A stretch of 64,000 nucleotides of DNA from Sandaracinaceae bacterium (GTDB taxonomy: Bacteria; Myxococcota_A; Polyangia; Polyangiales; Houyiibacteriaceae): the NCBI GenBank assembly GCA_020633055.1, contig JACKEJ010000017.1, forward strand, positions 123,664 to 187,663. The letters run 5' to 3'. Made by a program: the position numbers and the translations under genes. The stretch's first letter is position 1, and every line of letters begins with the position of its first letter. Shown here piece after piece: positions 19,861 through 28,537 of this stretch. The notes below the pieces were generated by a model that saw only the letters and a list, made by a program, of their open reading frames with translations, made no database searches and had not been told where the DNA came from.

Positions 19861-20179
19861 CGCACGTCCCTCGCGCGCGTCCATGGGGCCGACGAGACCT
19901 CGGGGCCGGGGGCTGGACTGGGAGGCGGCGCGAACGGGCGTGGCATGCTGAGTGGACCGTGCCGGGCGGGGAAAGTTCCCTGGGGGCGGAGCGGAAGGGC
20001 ACTATAGCCCACCGCGCACCGCTTGATCCGATGAACGCGCGGGCGCGCGAGATCTTCCCCATGGACGCTCGGGGTCGACAGGCGCGCGCAGGTGCGCATC
20101 CCCTCGAGCGGGGAGGAACGCATGCGGTGCGGTATGGAGGAGGCCAGCAGGGCGAGCGCGCGCCGACGAGCGCGTCGGC
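19861..20179 (-). promoter_or_regulatory. Leader and promoter region of the MoxR/VWA operon
   Basis: This 319-nt gap precedes the operon. On the minus strand TATAGT (20001-20006), the best -10-like hexamer here, lies about 140 nt before the ATG; its -35 is poor. No convincing small ORF, RNA gene or repeat was seen. Confidence 0.3.
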
Positions 20180-21445
20180 TCAGCCCATCGCAAGAGGGAA
20201 GGGCGTGCGCGCCACGCCTGGCACGTCGAACAGCGGCAGGCATTGCACGAGCGCCCCCGCCGGGACGGTTTCCTCTCCGGCGGGGATGCGGGCCAGCACG
20301 TCCACCCCCGCGAGCGCGGGCAAGGCCCCCGAGCCTCGCCGCGCCACGGGGACACAGCCCAGCCCGCTCGGGGACGTGGCGTCTTCCGTCAGCCGCGCTC
20401 GCAGCAGCTCGTCGCGTCCACGGGTGGCCTTGACCGCACTCGCGAGCTTGGCCGCGAGGTGTCGACGGTGGGGGCGGGGGTCTCCGGCGAGCACGCGCAG
20501 CAGGGGGCGCACCAGGACCTCGAAGGTGACGAACGCGCTGACGGGGTTCCCTGGCAGGCCGGCGACCGCGCTGCCGTGTGGAGCGCGTCCGAACGCGAAG
20601 GGCTTGCCTGGTTTGATGGCGACCTTCCAGAAGTCCATGGAGACACCCGCAGCGCCGAGCGCGTCACGCATCAGGTCGTGGTCTCCGACGGACACGCCGC
20701 CGGTGGAGATCACCAGGTCGGACGTCGCGCACGCTTCGCGCACGCTCGCCGTCAGCGTCGGGAGGGTGTCCGAGACGATCGGGCGCACGTCTGGAGTACC
20801 CCCTGCGTCCAGCACCAGCGCCTCCAGCATGTACGCGTTCGAGTTGACGATGCTCCCCGGGCGCTCGGGCTCGTCGAGGCGACGGAGCTCGTCCCCCGTG
20901 GAGAGGATGGCGACGCGTGGACGCCGGTAGACCTCCACCTCCCCGATGCCCTGGCTGGCCAACAGCCCGATGTCTCCCGCGCGGAGCCGCGCGCCACGGG
21001 GGAGCAGGATGCCGCCGACCGCGACGTCTTCGCCGCGCTGACGCACGTTCTGCCCCTGGCGTGCCGGATCGCGAAACACCGCCACGTGTCCTTCATGCTG
21101 CACGTCCTCCTGCAGGACGACGCTGTCGCTCCCTTCGGGAAGGGGCGCTCCCGTGAAGATGCGTATGGTGGCGCCTGGCGGGCACGTCGGGACCAGAGCA
21201 CCACCCGCGCGGCTCTCGCCCTCCACAGGCAACGTGACCGGGCTGACGTGCGTGGCCCCGATGAGCGCGTCGGCCCGCACGGCGAAGCCATCCATGGCGC
21301 TGTTCGTGAACGGGGGGCTGTCCACCCGCGCGGTGAGGTCGATGGCGAGCAAGCGCTCCAGCGCCCGGCCGAGGCTCACGCGCTCCGTCGCGAGGGGGGC
21401 GGCACCGGCGAGGACACGCGAGATTGCGTCGCCTAGGGTCAGCAC
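20180..21445 (-). CDS. moeA: Molybdopterin molybdotransferase MoeA
   Basis: The 421-residue product is full length for MoeA, which inserts molybdate into adenylylated molybdopterin to form molybdenum cofactor. Domain I carries NSAMDGFAVRA. The MogA-like domain III has STGDEL and the STGGVSVGDHD metal/phosphate loop, then KPGKPFAFG and GLPGNPVSAFVTFE. Domain IV follows. GTG 21445 is chosen: it starts the conserved TLGDAI region and has GGGAG about 10 nt upstream, inside the end of the transglycosylase gene. That gene's stop is 4 nt upstream. No other cofactor gene is near, so the pairing looks accidental. Confidence 0.93.
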   Translation of the reverse strand: MLTLGDAISRVLAGAAPLATERVSLGRALERLLAIDLTARVDSPPFTNSAMDGFAVRADALIGATHVSPVTLPVEGESRAGGALVPTCPPGATIRIFTGAPLPEGSDSVVLQEDVQHEGHVAVFRDPARQGQNVRQRGEDVAVGGILLPRGARLRAGDIGLLASQGIGEVEVYRRPRVAILSTGDELRRLDEPERPGSIVNSNAYMLEALVLDAGGTPDVRPIVSDTLPTLTASVREACATSDLVISTGGVSVGDHDLMRDALGAAGVSMDFWKVAIKPGKPFAFGRAPHGSAVAGLPGNPVSAFVTFEVLVRPLLRVLAGDPRPHRRHLAAKLASAVKATRGRDELLRARLTEDATSPSGLGCVPVARRGSGALPALAGVDVLARIPAGEETVPAGALVQCLPLFDVPGVARTPFPLAMG

Positions 21446-21449
21446 GCGC

Positions 21450-23375
21450 TCAGTCTCCCTCGCCGTCGGGGGTGTCGTCGTCGGCGACCCCCATCGCACC
21501 GTCGCCGTCGGCATCGGCGGCGTCGTCTCCGGTGTCCTCCCCGTCGTCTTCTGCGCCCTCGTGGCGATCATCGTCGATGTCGTCGGAGCGCTCCGCGTCG
21601 CCGTCGAGGTGGGCGGCGGCCAGTCGCGTCGGGTCCGCGTAGATGATGACCTCCTGACCCGGGACCAGCGTGCTGCGGCGGGAAAAGCGGTTGATGCGCG
21701 CGAGGTCGCCCGTGCGCTGTCCGAAGCGGTCGGCCAGGCTGCGAAGGGTATCGCCGGGCTGCACCTCGTAGCGGAGCCGGACGCGGCCGGCCTGGGTCTC
21801 GTGATACTCGTAGAACTCTTCCGTCCCGACGACGAGGACGCGCACGTCGTCGGGGGACAGCACCACGGCTTGCGAGAGATCTCGGCTGGGCTCGACGAAG
21901 AGCTGCAGCACCATGTCGGACACGAGTCGGGCTGCGGGGTCGAGCGCGTTCCAGCGCCGCACGTCGTCGACGCCCACACCGAAGAAGGCGGCCACGGCCT
22001 CGATGGACTCGCCACCACGTACGGGATAGAACACGCGGCGCCGGTCGGGCACGTCGGTCACCGTCGATGGAACGCTCACCACATCGCGGCGCGCCGAGGC
22101 GCTCCGTTGGCGAGGCGTCCCGGCGGGTACGACCAACACGAGGCCGGCGCTCACGGCGGACCCGTTGCCCAGGTCGTTGAGTTCCAGGAGCACCTCGGTG
22201 GTGGTGCGGTACGCCCACGCGACGTCGTCGAGGTCTTCGCCGAAGCGCACGACGTGTGAGCCGAACACGCGATCGCGGGGCCGCACGCGCGCCCAGGCTC
22301 GTGCGAACGCCTCCAAGCGCTCCCGAGGGATGCGCACCGGATACTCGGCGCCGGGGGGCGTCCGGCCACGCAGTAGCTCGGGGTTGAGGGCGGCGAGCTC
22401 GGCGGTGGACAGACCCGCAGCGCGGGCCAGCGTGGACATCTGCACCCCTCCGGAGACCGTGACCTCCTCGACCTCGATCGGCGTGTCGCGCGTGAGGTCG
22501 GCGAAGCCGAACCGCTCGGGGTTGCGCATGACGATGGCGCACGCGAGGATCTTCGAGACGTACACGGTCGTCTCGAAGGGGAGACCCGACTCGAGCCGGG
22601 CCAACGCCCAGAAGTCGTTGGTGTTGTACTTGCGGATGGAGCGCGTCATCGCGCCATAGCCCATGTTGTACGCGGCGAGGGCCAGCTCCCAGGAGCCCAG
22701 CCGTCGGTGCAGGTTCCCGAGGTACTCCGCCGCGGCGCGGGTGGAGCGGATGGGGTCGTTGCGCTGGTCCACCCAGTGCGTGCGGACCAGTCCGTACTGC
22801 TCTCCGGTGCGTGGGACGAACTGCCACATTCCGGATGCGCCGCGGTAGCTGCGCACCGTCGGGTCGAAGCCGCTCTCTGCCATCGCCACGCAGCGCAGAT
22901 CTCGCGGCAGGTCGGCGCGCGCGAGCTCCCGGTCGATCATCGAGCCGTAGCGGGTGGAACGTTGAATCCATCCGGCCATCAGCTGACGGCCGCGCGCATC
23001 GTTGCGGAAGTATTCGAGGAAGCGAACGACGCGCTCGTCCCAGCGCACGGGCAGGTCGGGCAGGGCGATGCCCCGCAGCCAGGTGAGGTCGGAGTCGGCC
23101 TGGGCCCGCTCGGGGGCCGCGGCCGGGACGCCCGAGCTGAGCACGCTCGGGACGTGGTCTTCGAGCTGCACCGCCGCTCGGGTTCCTTGTGGGGCGACCG
23201 GTCGGAACAGCGCGCGTTCCGCTTCGCGCATCGCTCGCAGGGCCGCAGCCTGTTCGCCTTCGAGCGGTTGCGCACGCGCCGCGCCCGTATGGCAGACCAC
23301 GCCGAGCGCGAGCAGCACGGCTGCGCGCGGGACGGCTCGTGGCGATGGCCTGGGCGTAGGGGGGGCGGACGGCAC
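21450..23375 (-). CDS. MltD-like lytic transglycosylase with LysM repeats
   Basis: A signal peptide (residues about 12-35, ending ARAQ) leads into an SLT domain. The catalytic Glu lies in MAESGFDPTVRSY, followed by GASGMWQFVP and AAYNMGYGAM, the classic family 1 lytic transglycosylase motifs. LysM-type repeats follow (HVVRFGEDLDDVAWAY, YPVRGGESIEAVAAFFGV, YEVQPGDTLRSLADRFGQ). The last 55 residues are an acidic Asp/Glu/Gly tail with no counterpart in E. coli MltD. It should cleave peptidoglycan in the periplasm. The GTG start has TACCCT 5 nt upstream, hinting at a leaderless mRNA. Confidence 0.9.
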   Translation of the reverse strand: MPSAPPTPRPSPRAVPRAAVLLALGVVCHTGAARAQPLEGEQAAALRAMREAERALFRPVAPQGTRAAVQLEDHVPSVLSSGVPAAAPERAQADSDLTWLRGIALPDLPVRWDERVVRFLEYFRNDARGRQLMAGWIQRSTRYGSMIDRELARADLPRDLRCVAMAESGFDPTVRSYRGASGMWQFVPRTGEQYGLVRTHWVDQRNDPIRSTRAAAEYLGNLHRRLGSWELALAAYNMGYGAMTRSIRKYNTNDFWALARLESGLPFETTVYVSKILACAIVMRNPERFGFADLTRDTPIEVEEVTVSGGVQMSTLARAAGLSTAELAALNPELLRGRTPPGAEYPVRIPRERLEAFARAWARVRPRDRVFGSHVVRFGEDLDDVAWAYRTTTEVLLELNDLGNGSAVSAGLVLVVPAGTPRQRSASARRDVVSVPSTVTDVPDRRRVFYPVRGGESIEAVAAFFGVGVDDVRRWNALDPAARLVSDMVLQLFVEPSRDLSQAVVLSPDDVRVLVVGTEEFYEYHETQAGRVRLRYEVQPGDTLRSLADRFGQRTGDLARINRFSRRSTLVPGQEVIIYADPTRLAAAHLDGDAERSDDIDDDRHEGAEDDGEDTGDDAADADGDGAMGVADDDTPDGEGD

Positions 23376-23380
23376 GCCGC

Positions 23381-23386
23381 AGGGTA
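23381..23386 (-). promoter_or_regulatory. Possible leaderless -10 for the transglycosylase gene
   Basis: Minus-strand GC-TACCCT lies 5 nt before GTG 23375, placing transcription start at about the start codon; no SD is visible. Confidence 0.3.
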
Positions 23387-23524
23387 GCAGCCCCCGCCGC
23401 GGGGCTGTAGCGGCGAGTGCGCTGCGGGCTTTGGCCGTTTACCTCGTGGGCGAAGCAGGGTAGACATCGGGGCGCGGTCGAGCCGCCCCCGTCCCCCATC
23501 GGTCGGGGTCACCCAGGAGAGATC

Positions 23525-24634
23525 GTGCATCGAGGAGTTCGCCAGTTTCTGAAGTGGGTCGGCGTCAAGCGCGCGGAGCTCACCCTCAACCCGCCAGCAT
23601 CGAACGCGGAGCTGCGGGCGTTGGAGCAGACGCTGGGCGGGCCGCTCCCCTCGGACCTGCGCCTGATCCTGACGCGCTTCAATGGCGGCGAGCTCCCCGT
23701 GGGCAAGATGCTTCCGGTCGGCCTCGAGCCCGGCACCATCGGCGCCGCCGTTCGCGACTACGCCAACGCCATGCGCAAGGATTTCCTGGACCCCGAGCTG
23801 CTGCTGCCGTTCTGTGAGACGGCTGAAGGCAGCCTGCTGGCGTTCGACCGCAGCGCCGGACCGGTGTCCGACACGTGGCCCATCGTGGACTACTACCCGG
23901 ACACCGGGGAAGAGCGGATGATCCACCGCACGATGGATGGGTGGTGCCAGACCTGCGTCAGCGAGTGGGAGAGCCCCGACTTCGGGGCTGAGTTCACGCT
24001 CGACGTCTACCTGCGCAAGGGGGAGCGTCACGTCAGCGTGGAGCCCGACGTCGCGACCGCTTTCGCCAGTGTGGCCCACGCACGCAAGCGCGCGGGCATG
24101 CCCGAGGAGGCGATGCGGGCCTATCTGGCGGCAGCTCGCTGCGTGCCGTCGCTGCCGTGGTGCGATTGGGAGGCGCTCAAGATCGCGGTGCTGATCGACA
24201 AGCGCGCCGAAGCGTACGAGGCGTCCTCTCGCCTGGCGGCGCGCGCGCCTGCGTCCGCCTGGGAGCAGCGCGAGACCTCTCCGCTGTGGGTAGCGCAGGT
24301 GGTCGCGCCGCTGGCGCGTCGCACGGGGTCGCCGTCACGCTGGGTGCGTATGCTCAGCCAACTCGAGGAGGCGGCTCCCGAGGACGAGCGGGAAGACGTG
24401 GAGGCCATCCGCGTGGCGATGGAGACCGGGGCGCCGTTCCCGCCGCTGGACCCGCTGCGTGAGGAACCGCTCGTCCCTCCAATGGAGGACACCAACGCCT
24501 GGTTCGATGCCGTCAAGCGCAGCTATCTGGCCGGCGTCGTGCGAGACGAGGACCTGCTCCTCGAGCCCACGATGGCCCCCCTGCGGGAGCGGTACCCGCT
24601 CGGGGATTGCTTGCGGGTGCGGCGAGACTTCTGA
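23525..24634 (+). CDS. SMI1/KNR4 (SUKH)-like protein
   Basis: AGGAGA 4 nt upstream supports GTG 23525 over a longer frame. The first 150 residues match the SMI1/KNR4 fold (NAELRALEQTLGGPLPSDL then LILTRFNGGEL, later LLPFCETAEGSLLAFDRS and WPIVDYYPDTGE). The C-terminal 200 residues are helical and TPR-like (AFASVAHARKRAGMPEEAMRAYLAAARC). SUKH proteins often serve as immunity proteins against nuclease toxins, but others are house-keeping scaffolds. No toxin gene is adjacent, so an immunity role is not supported here. 369 residues, cytosolic. Confidence 0.8.
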   Translation: MHRGVRQFLKWVGVKRAELTLNPPASNAELRALEQTLGGPLPSDLRLILTRFNGGELPVGKMLPVGLEPGTIGAAVRDYANAMRKDFLDPELLLPFCETAEGSLLAFDRSAGPVSDTWPIVDYYPDTGEERMIHRTMDGWCQTCVSEWESPDFGAEFTLDVYLRKGERHVSVEPDVATAFASVAHARKRAGMPEEAMRAYLAAARCVPSLPWCDWEALKIAVLIDKRAEAYEASSRLAARAPASAWEQRETSPLWVAQVVAPLARRTGSPSRWVRMLSQLEEAAPEDEREDVEAIRVAMETGAPFPPLDPLREEPLVPPMEDTNAWFDAVKRSYLAGVVRDEDLLLEPTMAPLRERYPLGDCLRVRRDF

Positions 24635-24670
24635 GTCGCTGCCGTTGGGTGCGTCGCCCGCGCCTGGGCG

Positions 24671-25555
24671 CTATGACGCGACCTGGTTCCGGCCTGAGTT
24701 CTTCGCGTGATACAGGCGGTCGTCGGCCGCTTTGACGAACTGCAGCACGTCCCAGCCCTCGGCGAGCTGGGCGACGCCACAGCTGAGCGTCACGCGCACG
24801 GGCTCACGCTCGAACTCGAACCGGTGTGCGGCGACCATCCGGCGCAGCTCGTCGGCGATCTTGTGGGCGCCGTCACGGTCGGTCTCGGGCAGGATCACCG
24901 CAAACTCCTCGCCGCCGTAGCGGGCGAGGATGTCGTCCGGGCGCAGCCGCGCCTTCACGAGCTGCGCGAACTCCTTGAGGACGAAGTCTCCGGCCAAGTG
25001 CCCGAACGTGTCGTTGATGCCCTTGAAGTGATCGAGGTCCATCATGACGAGCGAGAGCGGCCGCTGGTGGCGACGGGCGCGCGGGATCTCGCGGTCCATC
25101 GCGTCCAAGAAGAAGCGCTTGTTGTTCACCCCCGTGAGCCCGTCCACGATGGTCATCTTGTAGATGGTCTCGTGGTACTGGGCCTCCATGTCCGAGCCGG
25201 AGAGGAACTTGAGGATGGTGTCCCCGATCTTGATCTGATCGCCGCGGCGCAGCTGGTAGTCGCGCACGAGCGAGTCGTTCACGTAGGTGCCGTTCGTCGA
25301 CTCCAAGTCGCTCACGTAGTACATGCGCTGACGCTTCTCGATGACCGCGTGCTTGCGGGACACCGCGTCGTTCTCGAGCACCACTTCGTTCTCGCTCCCA
25401 CGCCCGATGCTGACCGAGTCCGCGGTGAGGAGGTAGCGCTTGCCGAACTGGCGCGCGTCCGACGAATAGATGATCACCAGGCAATCCTGGCCGTCTTTCA
25501 CCGGAAGCTTGAGGTCCTCCAGCGGAGTGACGCGCGTCTTGATGTCGGAGTCCAT
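24671..25555 (-). CDS. FHA-GGDEF diguanylate cyclase
   Basis: Residues about 25-120 are a forkhead-associated domain (SIGRGSENEVVL... SRKHAVIE... LESTNGTYVND), which binds phosphothreonine. Residues 130-290 form a GGDEF domain with the active-site loop RYGGEEF, so cyclic di-GMP synthesis is expected. The inhibitory I-site RxxD (RPDD) lies five residues before GGEEF, implying product feedback. The FHA domain suggests control by a Ser/Thr kinase. It faces the SMI1-like gene convergently. An HD-GYP regulator of the opposite predicted activity is encoded 1 kb away. Confidence 0.93.
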   Translation of the reverse strand: MDSDIKTRVTPLEDLKLPVKDGQDCLVIIYSSDARQFGKRYLLTADSVSIGRGSENEVVLENDAVSRKHAVIEKRQRMYYVSDLESTNGTYVNDSLVRDYQLRRGDQIKIGDTILKFLSGSDMEAQYHETIYKMTIVDGLTGVNNKRFFLDAMDREIPRARRHQRPLSLVMMDLDHFKGINDTFGHLAGDFVLKEFAQLVKARLRPDDILARYGGEEFAVILPETDRDGAHKIADELRRMVAAHRFEFEREPVRVTLSCGVAQLAEGWDVLQFVKAADDRLYHAKNSGRNQVAS

Positions 25556-25650
25556 GGAGCGATGTGGGCCCTGCGCAGGGCGTCAGGGACGACCGTCGTC
25601 AGAGTAGAAGAGAGCGGCGCCGGCCGTCAACTGCGCGCTGTGTGGGGGCC

Positions 25651-26319
25651 TCATCGGGGCTCCGCCGGGGTCGACCGGCCACTCGTCCGCACCCGGGCCC
25701 CGACCAACGTGGGCGCTTCGGGGGTGATGCGCCGCTCACGTGCCACGGTGACCGGGTCGTAGGACACGAGATAGTGCAGGTTCTCGTAGTTCACGACGAT
25801 GTGGGCCACGACCGGACCCAACAGCGAACCCGTGAGCTGGTACGACAATCCGAACAGCAACCCCATGAACGCGGCCCACAGGGTCCACGGAAGGAACGTG
25901 CGGTTCGGGCCGACGTGCACCGCGCCGAACAGCGCCGACGTGAGCCACACACCAGCCAAGGGCTGGAGCGCCCCGCGGAAGAAGATCTCTTCGGTCACGC
26001 CCGAGGTCACCGCGAAGAACGCGATGCGGGCACCCGACAACGGTCCCACCATCGCGCGGAGCTCCACGTGCAAGCGCATGGCCCAGCGCGTGCGGGTGAC
26101 CAAGAGCTTGGTCGCGCGCACGGCGCAGGCGCCGAGGCCCAAGCCGATCGCCAAGGACAGCGCCGTGCGCATGGTCAGCGCCGGTATCGCGCCGGCGAGC
26201 CAGGCTTCGTCCGTGGGTAGGGACAGGGGACTCCGTCCGCGGAGCCCCGTGAGGAGGAGCGCGGCGGCGGTCAGCAGGCCGTACACCACGACGGCGGCTC
26301 CCATGCGTCGGCTCAACAC
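25651..26319 (-). CDS. CPBP-family intramembrane metalloprotease
   Basis: The 222-residue protein has about six hydrophobic segments and the three CPBP (CAAX/Abi) motifs: TEEIFFRG (EExxxR), LFGAVHV (FxxxH) and HIVVNYEN (HxxxN). These supply the membrane-embedded zinc ligands of Rce1-type proteases. In bacteria such proteins process prenylated-like or peptide substrates or give bacteriocin immunity; the substrate is unknown here. The GTG start at 26319 lacks a clear SD, and ATG 26304 is an alternative. 95 nt separate it from the cyclase gene downstream. Confidence 0.85.
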   Translation of the reverse strand: MLSRRMGAAVVVYGLLTAAALLLTGLRGRSPLSLPTDEAWLAGAIPALTMRTALSLAIGLGLGACAVRATKLLVTRTRWAMRLHVELRAMVGPLSGARIAFFAVTSGVTEEIFFRGALQPLAGVWLTSALFGAVHVGPNRTFLPWTLWAAFMGLLFGLSYQLTGSLLGPVVAHIVVNYENLHYLVSYDPVTVARERRITPEAPTLVGARVRTSGRSTPAEPR

Positions 26320-26388
26320 GAGGAGGGACGCTACCAGGGCGTGGGGCGACGGGCAACGCGGCGATTTCCGGAGGCGCCTTCGCGCGTG

Positions 26389-26418
26389 TTGACAGGCACC
26401 GTCCCTGAGAACTATCTA
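26389..26418 (+). promoter_or_regulatory. TTGACA-type promoter for the HD-GYP gene
   Basis: A perfect TTGACA (26389-26394) is followed after 18 nt by TATCTA (26413-26418), inside an unusually AT-rich patch. It would give a leader of about 125 nt before ATG 26549. Confidence 0.4.
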
Positions 26419-26548
26419 AGAACGCGATGTCCCCCCATCTTCAGCGGCGGACGAGGAAACGTAGCCTCTCTGCTGCGTCGCACGGGTGTTCCGGCCGGCG
26501 CGACCCTCGACTCACCAAGACCACCCTGCGGTCGGACTGCGGGCGCTC

Positions 26549-28054
26549 ATGACGTCCAGTCCTACCCCTACCAACGACTCCCCACGCCTGCTCGTCGTCG
26601 ACGACGAGAAAGTCATCCGCGAGATCCTCGCGGATTTCCTGTCCATGGAGGGGTTCTGGGTGCGCACCGCCGAGGACGGCGCGGCGGCTCTGGTCGAGCT
26701 GTCGCGCACCCACTACGACCTGGTCCTGAGCGACCTGAAGATGCCCAACATGGGCGGGCTCGAGTTGCTCGAGTCGATCGCCAAGCACATGCCGAACGTG
26801 GTCACGGTCATCATGACCGGGTTCGGCACGGTGGAGACCGCGATCGACGCGATGAAGCGCGGGGCCTACGACTACATCCTCAAGCCGTTCAAGGTGGAGG
26901 AGGTGGTCCACACGATCCGACGCGGCCTCGAGAAGCAGAAGCTCGCGGCCGAGAACATCCGGTTGAAAGAGGCGCTGTCGCTCTACAAGGTGAGCGAAGC
27001 CATCGCCAACAGCCTCTCGCTGGACCAGGTGCTGCGGACGGTGATGGACGCGGCGCTCCACGAGATCGAGGCGGACGTCGTGACGGTCATCCTCGACAAC
27101 GGCGAGGGGTCGTTCTTCGTCCGCGCGGAGGAGCGCAACCCCCGCTTCCGACGGAGCGGGAGCACGGGCGAGTTCGACATCGACGCGCTGAAGGAGCGCT
27201 TCAACGACGACCGACCCCTCCGCGAGCACGGCGCGGCCGCGCTGCCGTTCTACGCCAAGGTGCCCGAGGCAGGCGATCCGGTGTCGCTGATCGTCACGCC
27301 GCTGCGCATCCGCGGGAAGCTGAGCGGGATGGTGTGCTGCGCCAGCTACACGGCGGGCAAGCGCTACGACGAGGGCTTGCGGAAGCTACAGCAGATCATC
27401 ACCAACCGCGCCTCGGCCGCCATCGAGAACGCGCACTTGTACGAAGACCTGCAGGCCACCTTCCGGCAGACCATCCGCGGGTTGGCGAGCGCCATCGACA
27501 AGATGGATCGCTACACGGCGGGCCACAGCGAGCGGGTCGCGGCTTACGCGCAGATCCTCGCGCTCAAGCTGGGACTGCCCCACGAGCAGGTGGAGATCGT
27601 CCGACAGGCAGCGCTCATGCACGACATCGGCAAGATCGGCTGCGTGATGAACCTGAACAAGCCGGGCAAGCTGTCGCAGGAGGAGTACGAGGTCTTCAAG
27701 ATGCATCCGGCGCACGGGCGGGACATCCTCGAGCCCATCTCGTTCTTGCACCCGCTCATCCCGGGTGTGCACCTACATCACGAGCGCTGGGACGGGCTGG
27801 GTTATCCGCTGGGTCTCAAGGCGCAGGACATCCCGCTCATCGCGCGCATCATCAGCGTGGCGGACACCTACGACGCAATGACGAGCGACCGTGCGTACCG
27901 CAAGGCCCTGCCACACGAGGTGGCCACCAGCGAGATCAACCGCTGCAGCGGTTCGCAGTTCGACCCGGACGTGGCACAGCTGTTCCTCGGCACGGTGGAG
28001 GACTACCGCTGCGACAGCGGCAACATCGACGTCGTGATCCGCGAGATGGAATAG
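26549..28054 (+). CDS. Response regulator with GAF and HD-GYP domains
   Basis: The 501-residue protein has a receiver domain at residues 12-130 (LLVVDDEKVI, phosphoacceptor Asp in LVLSDLKMP, switch LKPF). A GAF-like sensor follows at about 150-300, then an HD-GYP domain with HDIGK and HHERWDGLGYP intact. HD-GYP domains hydrolyse cyclic di-GMP. It thus opposes the FHA-GGDEF cyclase on the other side of the CPBP gene. No sensor kinase is adjacent, so its phosphodonor is unknown. ATG 26549 begins the natural N-terminus; upstream in-frame residues are low complexity. Confidence 0.93.
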   Translation: MTSSPTPTNDSPRLLVVDDEKVIREILADFLSMEGFWVRTAEDGAAALVELSRTHYDLVLSDLKMPNMGGLELLESIAKHMPNVVTVIMTGFGTVETAIDAMKRGAYDYILKPFKVEEVVHTIRRGLEKQKLAAENIRLKEALSLYKVSEAIANSLSLDQVLRTVMDAALHEIEADVVTVILDNGEGSFFVRAEERNPRFRRSGSTGEFDIDALKERFNDDRPLREHGAAALPFYAKVPEAGDPVSLIVTPLRIRGKLSGMVCCASYTAGKRYDEGLRKLQQIITNRASAAIENAHLYEDLQATFRQTIRGLASAIDKMDRYTAGHSERVAAYAQILALKLGLPHEQVEIVRQAALMHDIGKIGCVMNLNKPGKLSQEEYEVFKMHPAHGRDILEPISFLHPLIPGVHLHHERWDGLGYPLGLKAQDIPLIARIISVADTYDAMTSDRAYRKALPHEVATSEINRCSGSQFDPDVAQLFLGTVEDYRCDSGNIDVVIREME

Positions 28055-28093
28055 GCCGAGGCCTCCCGGTTGGGGCGCATCGCCTCGTCACGT

Positions 28094-28537
28094 TCAATGG
28101 ACGGCGACCCGCGTCATGGCCCGCACGGGGGGCGCGGCGAGGGCCAGGTCGAGGGACCACGGAGACTCCGCGCCGGGCGCGATCCACTCGACGGTCCGCG
28201 TCGTTCCGTCGGCGAAAGCGACCGTCGTGGCGAGCCGCACACGCGAGACCGCGACGGGGGCGTGTTCGACGTCGATGCGCGCGATGTATCGGGCACTCGG
28301 CAGCGCTTGGTCGAGGGCGTGCGCGGGCGGGCGTCGCCACGCGACCGCCTCCCGACTGTGCGCGTAGGTCACGTGGGTGACGGTGCTGTGCGGGGCCGCG
28401 CTGGGGTACGGTGTCGCGGGGGTCTCGCGCGTGACCGGGTTGCCGAGCTCGTGGCATCCGAGAGAGAGCAGCAGCGCGAAGATGGACGCGAGCCGCGCGG
28501 GCCCCTGGCGTGCGCGCCGACCGCGGGCGCCACTCAT
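28094..28537 (-). CDS. Small hypothetical lipoprotein
   Basis: The 147-residue product has a twin-Arg-containing basic start, a hydrophobic run and a lipobox (LLSLGC). The mature part is beta-rich (VSRVRLATTVAFADGTTRTVEWIAPG) and ends at RVAVH. I recognise no family. It overlaps the stop of the acyl-CoA dehydrogenase gene by 4 nt (ATGA), so both are on one mRNA, although no functional link is apparent. Confidence 0.7.
   Translation of the reverse strand: MSGARGRRARQGPARLASIFALLLSLGCHELGNPVTRETPATPYPSAAPHSTVTHVTYAHSREAVAWRRPPAHALDQALPSARYIARIDVEHAPVAVSRVRLATTVAFADGTTRTVEWIAPGAESPWSLDLALAAPPVRAMTRVAVH

Noticed and set aside
20180..23375. Functional link between moeA and the transglycosylase gene
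   Set aside because: They are close on one strand, but no pathway connects them and no other cofactor genes are present.
23525..24634. SUKH immunity gene of a toxin system
   Set aside because: No polymorphic toxin or nuclease gene is adjacent; the C-terminal TPR-like part also argues against it.
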